Below, piece by piece: positions 1 through 8,930 of a stretch of DNA of 34,854 nucleotides. A program made the translations under genes and the position numbers. The stretch spans positions 1 to 34,854 of the forward strand of contig JAIRPE010000054.1 in the NCBI GenBank assembly GCA_031257175.1, given 5' to 3'. Positions within the stretch are counted from its first letter, which is position 1. Every line of letters starts with the position of its first letter. The stretch is from Eubacteriales Family XIII. Incertae Sedis bacterium (GTDB lineage Bacteria; Bacillota; Clostridia; Peptostreptococcales; Anaerovoracaceae). The notes under the pieces are model-generated. The model was not told the DNA's origin. It worked only from the letters and a program-made list of their open reading frames with translations, and made no database searches.

Positions 1-31
1 CCGCGATCCCTCTTTTGGTTGACTTGCGCAT
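1..31 (-). CDS. 5' end of a protein running off the left edge (MRKSTKRGIA...)
   Basis: Minus-strand ATG at 31-29 preceded by AAGGAGGT (complement of acctcc, about 38-43); only 10 codons visible; basic N-terminus would suit a signal peptide. Confidence 0.45.
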   Translation of the reverse strand, partial: MRKSTKRGIA

Positions 32-123
32 AACTTTACCTCCTTAACAATTTTGACATGCGTTAACATGCACTATACCATGCAACTGCCACTGCGCTAT
101 CCCCCGATATGCCGTCATACACT

Positions 124-723
124 CTATTCCCATGCCCCGATGGCGGGAAGGGTGTTGTAAATAAGCTCGCCCTCAAAAGCCACCGCGAAACGAACCCTCA
201 GAAGCTTACCGCCCACGTCATAAGCTGTCAACCCCGGCTCGGCCTCCAAACAGACCGTGACATCCGTAGCGTTATCGCCTGTCTCGCCCTCGCCCACCAT
301 TTTTATCAAGTCACCCCCGACGGGACCGCCCTTACGCTTTCCTACCCATGTGCCGGCTTGATCCTCCACCCAGTCCCATTCGTCGTCGCCTTCCAAACGG
401 GCTTTAATCATGCCGCGAGGCACCGCTATCTGAACCCCGTAAGCGTCCTGGAAGAACCAGGACAGCCGTGCCCGCGGGTGCGCACGGGCGGTGGAGCTGG
501 TGTTTTCTATAGTGACCGTGTGCCTGTACGTTTTTCCGGGCGTTATGGCCGCGTCGCCCGTATCGTAAAAGACATCCGTAACCACCCTGCCTTCGAGTTC
601 GGCCATCTGAGCGTAATCCTCGCCAAAGCTGATGTTCAGCCAGGCGTAAGTGATCCCGATGACGGCGCAGGCCATGATGAAAATCAGAAACATCTGGGGC
701 AATACACGTTTTAAGCCTACCAT
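124..723 (-). CDS. Secreted/anchored protein, possible SipW-dependent TasA/camelysin-like
   Basis: ORF trimmed to ATG at 723 (MVGLKRVLPQMFLIFIMACAVIGITYAWLNISFG); hydrophobic N-terminus followed by a beta-rich region with ITPGKTYRHTVTIENTSST; near sipW on the same strand. Confidence 0.65.
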   Translation of the reverse strand: MVGLKRVLPQMFLIFIMACAVIGITYAWLNISFGEDYAQMAELEGRVVTDVFYDTGDAAITPGKTYRHTVTIENTSSTARAHPRARLSWFFQDAYGVQIAVPRGMIKARLEGDDEWDWVEDQAGTWVGKRKGGPVGGDLIKMVGEGETGDNATDVTVCLEAEPGLTAYDVGGKLLRVRFAVAFEGELIYNTLPAIGAWE

Positions 724-907
724 CGCGCTAAACTCCCTACCATTTTTGCCCGCGTCCGAGAACACGGCGGAACGTCAGGCTCTTTAACATCACCGGAACA
801 CGCGAACGCCGAGGAAACCCGCCTGACCTCCCTTCGAGGCCATGTTTCGCGCGACGGAGGACGGCCGGCCGATGTCGGCGCGTCTGCCGAAAGTTATTGA
901 TCTGCGG

Positions 908-1741
908 CTAGTTTGAAACAGGCATTATGAAGAACGACCGCGTCTCGGCCCAATCTATGTCGTAGAACTCCTGAGCCGTCAGACCCAATTCCGTCAGGAT
1001 TTCGGCCGTCGAATCCGCAGGCGCCGCCTTGAACCCTAAGTTGCGCATCTGGGCGCCGTTCCATTCATTGGTCATATACAGCGCGTTCGTTCTGGCGTCC
1101 ACGGTAAGCCTGAACTGAATTTCGACGGGGCGTGGCTTTCTTACGGGATTTCCGGACGCGTCAAGCACGGGCGTCCCGTCCGGATTCAGAGGCGTGTACT
1201 CGTCGCCGACGTCGAACTCGAAAAAGTGGCGCAGGATTTTGCCGGGTTCCTGCTTGTCGAACAGGGCGAAATGACGCACAAGCCCCGTCCTCCCTTCACG
1301 CCATGCCTCGTACAGATCCCAGTAGTTGTTGATGTAATTGAGGTTAATGGGCTCGCCTATGGCGCTGACGGTCAGTATGTCCACCTTTATGGTGACCATC
1401 CCTTCGGGCGCTGGCGTCGGCTCTTTGAGCGGCCGACCTGCAGCGTCTCTGTAAAGATAGATCTGCGGCAACAAAAGCTCCGCGAAGGCGACCCCTTCAC
1501 CCACGTTGGCCACGGCGGCCACGGTAGTGGTGTAATATCCCGGCGCCAACAGCGTGTTGGGCCCGTTCTCGGCGGCGCCTTCCTCATACACGGGAAAGCC
1601 CGCGTACCGCACTTCAACGGAGCCGGAACCGCCTTGCGCCAGGACGTTCACCGTGTATATGGCGCTTGTGATGAAAACTGCCGCGATCAGAATAAAATTC
1701 AGGCTTATGATCGCCTTTGACACCCTACTGATTTTCCCCAT
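908..1741 (-). CDS. Secreted protein with N-terminal signal/TM segment, SipW-locus partner
   Basis: Start MGKISRVSKAIISLNFILIAAVFITSAIYTVNVLAQ at 1741 with an upstream GGGAG; overlaps the 3' end of sipW by 17 nt. Confidence 0.65.
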   Translation of the reverse strand: MGKISRVSKAIISLNFILIAAVFITSAIYTVNVLAQGGSGSVEVRYAGFPVYEEGAAENGPNTLLAPGYYTTTVAAVANVGEGVAFAELLLPQIYLYRDAAGRPLKEPTPAPEGMVTIKVDILTVSAIGEPINLNYINNYWDLYEAWREGRTGLVRHFALFDKQEPGKILRHFFEFDVGDEYTPLNPDGTPVLDASGNPVRKPRPVEIQFRLTVDARTNALYMTNEWNGAQMRNLGFKAAPADSTAEILTELGLTAQEFYDIDWAETRSFFIMPVSN

Positions 1742-2534
1742 CTTGCAATGCTCCCTCTTTTTCAGAGATAGGTCGCATCTCTGCCTCTTCAACAGTCCGG
1801 GCTTCTTCCGCGCCCAACCGGGCATGAACATCTACGCCGTCGGCCTCCGCTTCGGCTGACGCTTCGTCGCTTTCATCTGCGGCAGGCTCCTCCGCGTTTT
1901 CGAACCCTCCCGCCGCTTCGACGCTTTTTGCCTTTTCTTCCCTCAAAAGGCGCGAAAGCTTCACGGCCTCACCTATTATAACTAAGCTGGACGGCAGTAT
2001 GACCAACAGCACCAAGCCCCAAACAGAGCGCAGCTTGCCCAACAGCAGACCCAAATTCGGGATCCCGAGAACCACCACGCCCAGCACCGCCTGTCCGCCG
2101 ACCAGACCGCTGTCGTTGGACGGGTTCGCGTCGCCCTTGGTCACGAAGCCGTATCTGCCGTCGCCCAGATCGAACGCCTCCACGACCCTGTGCGTGACCA
2201 CTGAGCCGCTGTAGCTGGCCAGAAAGGAAATAACGTCGCCTTCCTTTATGTCTGCCGGGGGGACGCGTTTCGTGACTACGACGCTCCCCGTCGGATAAAC
2301 AGGATCCATGCTCATAGTCTGCACTATGAACATCCGAAACCCGGCAACGGACACGCCTTCGGAGGTAATTCCTTTGAGCTGAAACATGATCACCAACAGG
2401 AAAATAACGAAAAACACCACCAAAACAGTGAAAATATCAAACAGAATCCCGAGGACTTTCTTAACGGCGGACTTTTTCTCGGCATAGGACGCCGAATCTT
2501 TTCTGTTGGCCGATTCCTGTAGCGCCTCGCTCAA
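1725..2534 (-). CDS. sipW: SipW-type signal peptidase I (ER-type, S26B)
   Basis: TTG start with GGAGGG RBS; catalytic Ser context VQTMSMDPVYPTGSVVV, His context VVTHRVV, and GDAN; flanking TM helices; long acidic C-terminal tail. Confidence 0.85.
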   Translation of the reverse strand: MSEALQESANRKDSASYAEKKSAVKKVLGILFDIFTVLVVFFVIFLLVIMFQLKGITSEGVSVAGFRMFIVQTMSMDPVYPTGSVVVTKRVPPADIKEGDVISFLASYSGSVVTHRVVEAFDLGDGRYGFVTKGDANPSNDSGLVGGQAVLGVVVLGIPNLGLLLGKLRSVWGLVLLVILPSSLVIIGEAVKLSRLLREEKAKSVEAAGGFENAEEPAADESDEASAEAEADGVDVHARLGAEEARTVEEAEMRPISEKEGALQDGENQ

Positions 2535-3117
2535 ATCATCCCTCCATTCGACGCGCCGTTCGACTGGCGGCGGCGCGGCATGTATTTCATGCTAGTATTT
2601 TATTACTTTTGGCACGAAAAGTAAACCCTGTTTGTAGAAAATCCTAGCACGGTTAAATAATGGGAATAATTATATGTGAGGCGGCACGGGAATACGGGGC
2701 TGGCGAGATACGCAACTAAATTATAACTAAAAAACATAGTGTTAGTTGATGAATAATTTATTTATATCTTTTTTGCGGGGGGATTTCCGCACGTTTCCGA
2801 TGGCTATTTCGGGAAGGCTTACACTTTTAAACGATTTTTACTGCCGCGTTGCCTTGTCGCCGTGTTCATAGCTATTTCTTTCGCGTTTCCTCTTTACAAA
2901 CACTTCCGAACTTGATAGAATCAGTATAGTTGTTACATCCCGTGTCTTTCTTTGTCTATCGTTAATATAACCGATGGCGTTCGCGAAGTTGCCGTTGAGC
3001 GAATCGGGGTGCGTCGTTTCGGCGCCGTCTTGCGGGCGCCGGGGGCGGCGCAGGCGGCTTGTGCGGCGGCGGTCTTTTGTGCCGCTCGGGTGTACTGTCA
3101 GTTGCGAGGCTGAGATT

Positions 3118-4347
3118 ATGAAAGAAAAGCATTTCGGCGGATTCAGAAGGGTTTTGTCCTGTTCGATGGCATTGCTGATTTGTCTGCCTTTGTGGGCGTT
3201 TCCTGTGTTTGCGGAAGACGCGGGCTATTTTGCGCCCGAAAGTCCGGACGCCCAAGGCGCCCCCGAGGCCCAGGGCGGTTGGGTCGCGGAAGTTCGGTCG
3301 GACGAGGACGGCGCGCCCCAAAGCGCCGCGGAGCCTGTGGAGGGCCAAGGGGACGGGCTTTCCCAAGAACCTGGCGGCGCCCCGGGTTTGGAGGAGGGAG
3401 AGGGAACCGTTGTTGACGGGCAGAGCGGCGGCGAGGCGGGAAGCCCCGGCGCGACCGACGGCGACGGGGGAACCACGGACGGGGCCATAACAGAGGAAGG
3501 CGGCTCCGACAGGCCGGATGAAGCGGTCTCAAGCGGGGCTATTGACGCAGGCGCGACCAGCGACGGCGCCATATCCGCAGACGCGACCACTGACGGCGCC
3601 GTGACCGCCGAAGCTACTTCCGAGGCCGCCATCGCGGCGGCGGTGTTCACCTTCATTTCCCTGTCGGTGGATGACAGTCTCCGTTACTATGACAACAATG
3701 GCGACCCTGTGGAGTTCGAAGTCGTGCTGAACGATGAGGCGAGCGGGCTTTCTTATTCCGTGTTTTTAGGCGCCGCCCCCGTGCGGCTGAAAATTCCTGA
3801 AGGCGTTTATAGCGTCGAAAGGGGGGTGTTCGCGCCTCTGGGCTATAAGGTGGCTCAGATTTCCCCGCAACATTTCGCCGTCAGCAACGGCGTCTGCTAC
3901 ATCGACGGCGAGATTGTAGGTTCCATCGAGATCTCGGTAGACTATGAGCTTTCCGGCAAGCGGTATTTCGCCATTGAGCGGAGTTGCTATTATATTATGA
4001 TGACCAGAGGCGGGAGCGAGAGGCGGCGGGCGGCCGAAATCAACACGGAACCCACCGCCGAAGAGGGCGCCACGAGCGCCCCCGAGTCTGACGCCACGCC
4101 CGAGCCGGCCACGCCCGAACAGCCCGAGCCGACAGGCGGCGAAGCCGCCGCCGCGGACGGCGGGACGGACGGCGCCGAGCCTGACGTGGGCGCGGGCGGG
4201 ACTGCCGCCCCTGCGGGGCCCCCGGCGCCCGCATCCCCGACGGCCCCTGAGGGCGGCGTGAAACCCATACCCATATCCGCCGTGCCTCCCAACGCCAGGC
4301 ACATAGAAGACCTATACCAGAAACTGTTGAGCCACGACTATCCCTGA
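3118..4347 (+). CDS. Secreted low-complexity (Ala/Gly/Glu/Thr/Pro-rich) protein with a central globular domain
   Basis: ATG at 3118 gives signal peptide MKEKHFGGFRRVLSCSMALLICLPLWAFPVFAEDA; repetitive DGA/ATS linker; central domain FTFISLSVDDSLRYYDNNGDPVEFEV...; Pro/Ala-rich tail. Confidence 0.7.
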   Translation: MKEKHFGGFRRVLSCSMALLICLPLWAFPVFAEDAGYFAPESPDAQGAPEAQGGWVAEVRSDEDGAPQSAAEPVEGQGDGLSQEPGGAPGLEEGEGTVVDGQSGGEAGSPGATDGDGGTTDGAITEEGGSDRPDEAVSSGAIDAGATSDGAISADATTDGAVTAEATSEAAIAAAVFTFISLSVDDSLRYYDNNGDPVEFEVVLNDEASGLSYSVFLGAAPVRLKIPEGVYSVERGVFAPLGYKVAQISPQHFAVSNGVCYIDGEIVGSIEISVDYELSGKRYFAIERSCYYIMMTRGGSERRRAAEINTEPTAEEGATSAPESDATPEPATPEQPEPTGGEAAAADGGTDGAEPDVGAGGTAAPAGPPAPASPTAPEGGVKPIPISAVPPNARHIEDLYQKLLSHDYP

Positions 4348-4363
4348 TACCCATCCTTCTTTA

Positions 4364-4386
4364 CAAATGTTGCCTGTCAACATTTG
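4364..4386. repeat. Perfect 9-bp inverted repeat CAAATGTTG-cctgt-CAACATTTG downstream of the secreted protein gene
   Basis: Direct reading of both arms. Confidence 0.7.
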
Positions 4387-4442
4387 AAGCGCGAAGCGCG
4401 CTTAAGCGGGAGATAAACGGGAGACTGGCGCCGTCGTTCAGA

Positions 4443-4476
4443 CAAAAAACAAATTCCGCCCAAAATTATTGGGCGG
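4443..4476 (-). terminator. Rho-independent terminator-like hairpin for the HAD phosphatase gene
   Basis: CCGCCCAAaattaTTGGGCGG (8-bp stem, 4456-4476); on the minus strand it is followed by AATTTGTTTTTTG. Confidence 0.6.
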
Positions 4477-4538
4477 GTGCAGGAGGATGGCATATGCCGG
4501 CCCGCTTCGCGTAGCGGGTTGGCACAAGGCGGGCCGCG

Positions 4539-5183
4539 TCACCCCAGAACCCCGTACAGGTCCTCAGCCTTATCGATAATGAAATCCGGCGCCTCAGGCC
4601 CGGATTTTTCTTCCTCCGTGACCGCCGCCGCCCAACCCACCAGGACGGAAGCCACGCCCCCGCGCCTGGCGCTCCTCACGTCAGCCATGGTGTCCCCCAC
4701 CATGACCGCCTCCTCGGGCGCCCTGCCCATGTTCGCCAGCGCCTTCAGCAGGGGCGCCGGGTCAGGCTTGTGGGCCGCCGTGTCCTCGCAAGTCACCACC
4801 GTGTCAAAAAACGGGGCCAGCCCGTATTTGTCCAAGCCCTGCCAGGTAGTGTCGCGGAGGCGGGAAGTGACCAGCGCCACCGCGTAGCCGTCCCCCTTCA
4901 AAGACTCCAGCAGTTCCCTCATACCGGGGAACACCGAGATCGCCTCGCCGAAATTGTCCCTGTGGTAACTCCTGTACACCTCTATGGCGTCCTCCAGGGG
5001 CATGTTCGGGAACAGCCGCGCCATGCTCACGTCCAAAGGCTCCCCGAAAGACTTCAAAATCCCCTCCAGTGGCCGCTCCTTGCCCTCTATCGTCCGAAAC
5101 GCGTGCTGCCACGAGCGGATGATGACCTCGTTCGTGTTCATGATAGTGCCGTCAAAATCAAATATAACCGTAGTTTTCTTCAT
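4539..5183 (-). CDS. HAD-superfamily hydrolase (PpaX/phosphoglycolate phosphatase-like)
   Basis: Motif I FDFDGTIMNTNE, motif II VTSR, motif III/IV KPDPAP...MVGDTMADVRSARRGG. Confidence 0.85.
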   Translation of the reverse strand: MKKTTVIFDFDGTIMNTNEVIIRSWQHAFRTIEGKERPLEGILKSFGEPLDVSMARLFPNMPLEDAIEVYRSYHRDNFGEAISVFPGMRELLESLKGDGYAVALVTSRLRDTTWQGLDKYGLAPFFDTVVTCEDTAAHKPDPAPLLKALANMGRAPEEAVMVGDTMADVRSARRGGVASVLVGWAAAVTEEEKSGPEAPDFIIDKAEDLYGVLG

Positions 5184-5217
5184 TCAGGGACCGAACCTCC
5201 GTCAAAACCGCCGCCGC

Positions 5218-7506
5218 TTAATTTCCCTTCTTGGGGCCGCCCTCAGGCTTCACCATGGACAAACCTATCTTGTGCCGCTCAGGGTCTATGCTCTCTATCC
5301 ACACCCTCACGTTGTCCCCCACGCTCACCACGTCCATCGGGTGCCGCACGAACTTGCCGCTCATCCTCGATATATGCACCAGCCCGTCGTTCTTCACCCC
5401 TATATCGACGAAAGCCCCGAAATCCACCACGTTCCTGACAGTGCCCTGCAGCTCCATCCCCACGCGCAAATCCTCCAGCCCCTTCACGTCCTGCCTGAAA
5501 ACCACGGGCGGCGCGTCCTCCCTGGGGTCCCTGGCCGGCTTCTTGATTTCGGCGATGATGTCCAGCAGAGTGGGGTAGCCCACGCCTATCTCCCCGGCCA
5601 GCGCGCGGAAAAGCCCGGCCGTCCCCTCAGGCTCCACCCCATACGCCGCGCGGAGCCTCTCTTCTATGTCCGTCGCCCCGCCCCGCGCTATCTCCTCGTC
5701 CGTCACCTTCGCCCGCTTCAAAATCTCCCTCGCGGCGGCGTAAGACTCAGGATGCACGGAAGTGCTGTCCAAAGGGTTCTTCCCGCCCGAAATCCGCAGG
5801 AACCCCGCGCATTGGGCGAAGGCCTTCTCCCCCAGCTTGGGCACCTTCTTCAGCTGCCGCCTGTCGTCAAAGCCCCCGTTCTCGTCCCGCCAGTTGACGA
5901 TATTCCTCGCCACCGCCGCGTTGACGCCCGCCACGTAGGACAGCAGGGACGCGGAAGCCGTGTTCAAATCCACGCCCACCCTGTTCACGCAATTCTCCAC
6001 CACGCCGCCCAGCGCGCTCTCCAGCTTGCCCTGGTTGATGTCGTGCTGGTACTGGCCCACGCCAATGCTCTTGGGCGGGATCTTCACCAGCTCGGCCATA
6101 GGGTCCTGCAGCCTACGCCCCAGCGACATGGCCCCCCTGGTAGTCACGTCCAGATCAGGATATTCCTCCGTGGCCAGCTTCGACGCCGAGTAGACCGACG
6201 CCCCGGCCTCGTTCACGATAGTGTAACGCAGCCTCTCGCCCCTGCCGCCGCCCCGCTTGCCCACGTCGCGGGCGCCGCCCTTGCCCGCGCCCTTGCCCGG
6301 CTCCGCCTCCCGCAGGCTCTCGTACTGCCTTATGAAAGCGGCCACCACCTCTTCCGTCTCCCTGGAGCCCGTCCCGTTCCCGATGGCGATCACGTCCGTG
6401 CCGTACTTGTCCACCAGCTTCTTCAGCGTGGCCATGGCTCCCGCCACGTCCTTGCGCGGCTCAGTGGGGTACACGGTGGCGTAAGCCTGCAGCTTCCCCG
6501 TCTCGGACAGCGCCGCCACCTTGCAGCCCGTGCGGAACCCCGGATCGATGGCTATGACCCTGACGCCCTTCACGGGAGGGGTCATGAGCAGGCTCTCCGT
6601 GTTGCGGGCGAACACCTTCACCGCCTCCGCCTCCGCCCGCTCCGTCAGCGCGTTCCTGATCTCCCTCTCCAAAGCCGGCTCTATCAGCCGCTTGTAGCTG
6701 TCCGCCGCCGCGTCCCTGATGAGGTCCGCGAAGATGGAGCTGGGGTTCGTCAGCGTCATCTCCTCTATGGCGGCGGTGAACATGGCCGCCTCGGTGCGCA
6801 AGGAGACCTTCAGCTTCTTCTCCTTCTCCCCCCTGTTCAGGGCCAGCACCCTATGGTCGGGAATTCGCGACGCCCGCTCCGAAAAATCGTAATAAGTCTC
6901 GTAGACCGTCTTTTCCTCAGGGTCAGCGGCCTTAGCCACCAACTCCCCGGTCCTCCGCGTCTTTTCCCGCAGCTCCCCGATAATATCAGGGTCGTCGGAA
7001 ATCATCTCGGCTATTATGTCCATGGCGCCCGCCAGCGCCGCGGCCGCGTCGCCCACCCCCTTCTCAGGGTCAACGTAGGCGCCCGCCAGCTCCAGCGGGT
7101 CCCCATCCTCCAACTCCTGGGCCCAGGCCAGCATCGCCAGAGGCTCCAGCCCCCGCTCCCTGGCCTTGGAGGCTCGGGTGGCCTTCTTCTGCTTGTAGGG
7201 CTTGTACAAATCCTCCACCCTCTGCAATATCTCGGCTTCCCGAATGGCGCCCTCCAGCTCCGGCGTCAATTTCCCCTGCTCGCCGATAAGCCGTATCACC
7301 TCATCCTTACGCTCCTCCAGGTTCTTCAGATAACTGAGCCTCTCGTCCAGCTCCCTCAGCGTCACGTCAGAAAGCCCGCCCGTGGCCTCCTTCCTGTACC
7401 TGGCGATAAAGGGGATGGTGTTCCCCTCGTTTATCAGGGCGACGGTGCTTTCCGCCTGCCCCGGCCTGATATTAAACTCTTTCGCCAATTTTTTTACAAT
7501 ATCCAT
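5218..7506 (-). CDS. tex: Tex family RNA-binding/transcription accessory protein
   Basis: Start MDIVKKLAKEFNIRPGQAESTVALINEGNTIPFIARYRKEATGGL; VIAIDPGFRTGCKVA; SIGVGQYQHDI; HhH region LNTASASLLSYVAGV; C-terminal S1 domain. Confidence 0.95.
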   Translation of the reverse strand: MDIVKKLAKEFNIRPGQAESTVALINEGNTIPFIARYRKEATGGLSDVTLRELDERLSYLKNLEERKDEVIRLIGEQGKLTPELEGAIREAEILQRVEDLYKPYKQKKATRASKARERGLEPLAMLAWAQELEDGDPLELAGAYVDPEKGVGDAAAALAGAMDIIAEMISDDPDIIGELREKTRRTGELVAKAADPEEKTVYETYYDFSERASRIPDHRVLALNRGEKEKKLKVSLRTEAAMFTAAIEEMTLTNPSSIFADLIRDAAADSYKRLIEPALEREIRNALTERAEAEAVKVFARNTESLLMTPPVKGVRVIAIDPGFRTGCKVAALSETGKLQAYATVYPTEPRKDVAGAMATLKKLVDKYGTDVIAIGNGTGSRETEEVVAAFIRQYESLREAEPGKGAGKGGARDVGKRGGGRGERLRYTIVNEAGASVYSASKLATEEYPDLDVTTRGAMSLGRRLQDPMAELVKIPPKSIGVGQYQHDINQGKLESALGGVVENCVNRVGVDLNTASASLLSYVAGVNAAVARNIVNWRDENGGFDDRRQLKKVPKLGEKAFAQCAGFLRISGGKNPLDSTSVHPESYAAAREILKRAKVTDEEIARGGATDIEERLRAAYGVEPEGTAGLFRALAGEIGVGYPTLLDIIAEIKKPARDPREDAPPVVFRQDVKGLEDLRVGMELQGTVRNVVDFGAFVDIGVKNDGLVHISRMSGKFVRHPMDVVSVGDNVRVWIESIDPERHKIGLSMVKPEGGPKKGN

Positions 7507-7597
7507 GCAGTCCCCAAAGCCTCCGCAAAAACGCCCACGCATGGCCACAAGCGCGGGCGACGCCCCCGCAACGGCGCTATGGCCAAAATCGGCGGCT

Positions 7598-8708
7598 TTA
7601 CAAATCCTTCTGCTTCAATTTCTCGCTTATGAAATAATCCAAATCCCCGTCCATCACGGCATGGACGTTGCCCACCTCAGCCCCGGTGCGGTGGTCCTTC
7701 ACCATGGAGTAGGGATGGAACACGTAAGAACGTATCTGGTTCCCCCAGGAAATCTGCCCGTAATCCCCGGCCAGCTCCGCCAAGCTCTCCTTATGCTCCC
7801 TCTCCGCCAATTCCACCAGCCGCGACTTCAAAATCCGCATGGCCACCTCGCGATTCTGGTGCTGGGAACGCTCATTCTGCACCGACACCACGATGTTCGT
7901 GGGTATGTGGGTTATCCGCACCGCGGAATCCGTCTTGTTCACGTGCTGCCCCCCGGCCCCGCTGGAGCGGAAGGTGTCCACGCGGATGTCCTCGGGCGCT
8001 ATCTCCACCGTGATCTCGTCGTCGATCTCCGGCATGACGTCCAAAGAGGCGAAAGACGTGTGCCGCCGCCCCGATGAGTCAAAGGGCGATATGCGCACTA
8101 TGCGGTGGACGCCCTTCTCGGTTTTCAGATAGCCGTAAGCGTTCTCCCCCTCCACCAGGAAGGTGGCGCTCTTGATGCCGCCCTCGCTGTCGTCCTGGAG
8201 ATCCCACATCTTCACCTTATAGCCCTTGGCCTCGGCCCAGCGGGTGTACATGCGAAGCAGCATCTCGGCCCAGTCCTGGGCGTCCTTGCCGCCGGAGCCC
8301 GCGTGGACGGACAATATGGCGTTGCTGCCGTCGTACTCCCCGTCCAGCAGGGTGCGTATCCTAAGCTCCTCCACGCTGCGCTTCCAGTCCCCGTAGCCCT
8401 GCTGTATCTCGGCGACCATGGAGGTCTCGTTCTCCTCCTGGGCCAATTCTATCAGAACCTCTATGTCCTCCAGCCCGACCCTAAGGGCCTCATACTCCGA
8501 AACCCTGGAATCCAGCCGCTTCTTCTCCTTCAAAAGCCTCTGGGCGGCCTCATGGTCGTCCCAAAAGCCCTCCGCCTGCGAAAGCCTCTCTATCTCGTCA
8601 ATACGCGCGCTAACCCCAGCCAAGTCAAAGAGACTCACCCAATTCTCTAAGGCTAGTCGCCGCGCCGTCCAATTCGTAAGTAATTTGTTCCAGTTCGACC
8701 ACTCCCAT
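7598..8708 (-). CDS. prfB: Peptide chain release factor 2, expressed by +1 programmed frameshift
   Basis: GGQHVNKTDSAVR motif; upstream zero-frame ORF MGVVELEQITYELDGAATSLRELGESL-TGA starts at 8708 and shifts +1 at CTT TGA C into DLAGVSARIDEIERL... Confidence 0.95.
8624..8630 (-). promoter_or_regulatory. prfB: Programmed +1 ribosomal frameshift site CTTTGAC
   Basis: Minus strand reads GGGTGAGTCTCTTTGACTTGGCT; in-frame TGA at 8627-8625; downstream frame continues RF2 homology without a gap. Confidence 0.93.
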
Positions 8709-8872
8709 CACCACCTTTTTTATTTTTCCATATTATCCGCAAGAACCCGGCAAAAGCCCGCGCGCGGCGCGGCCCCGCCGTATCATCCAATTATATATTA
8801 TACAAGAAACCACATGAAAACACAAACCAGGAGGCCAGGCGCCAGGCCGGCCCCCGGAGGCCCGGGCGGGCC

Positions 8873-8906
8873 TAAATCAAATCGGCGGCCCCTCAGAGCC
8901 GCCGAC
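8873..8906 (-). terminator. Terminator-like hairpin downstream of secA
   Basis: Minus strand TCGGCGGC-loop-GCCGCCGA followed by TTTGATTT. Confidence 0.55.
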
Positions 8907-8930
8907 GGATCTTCCACAGCCCCCGACGCC

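Noticed and set aside
3143-3656. Several overlapping minus-strand ORFs within the secreted low-complexity gene
   Set aside because: Arg/Pro/Ser-rich artefacts created by the GC-rich repeats; no RBS or domain signal
4984-7632. 882-aa plus-strand ORF antisense to tex
   Set aside because: His/Arg/Pro/Leu-rich composition typical of antisense reading through GC-rich codons; the opposite strand encodes a complete Tex protein
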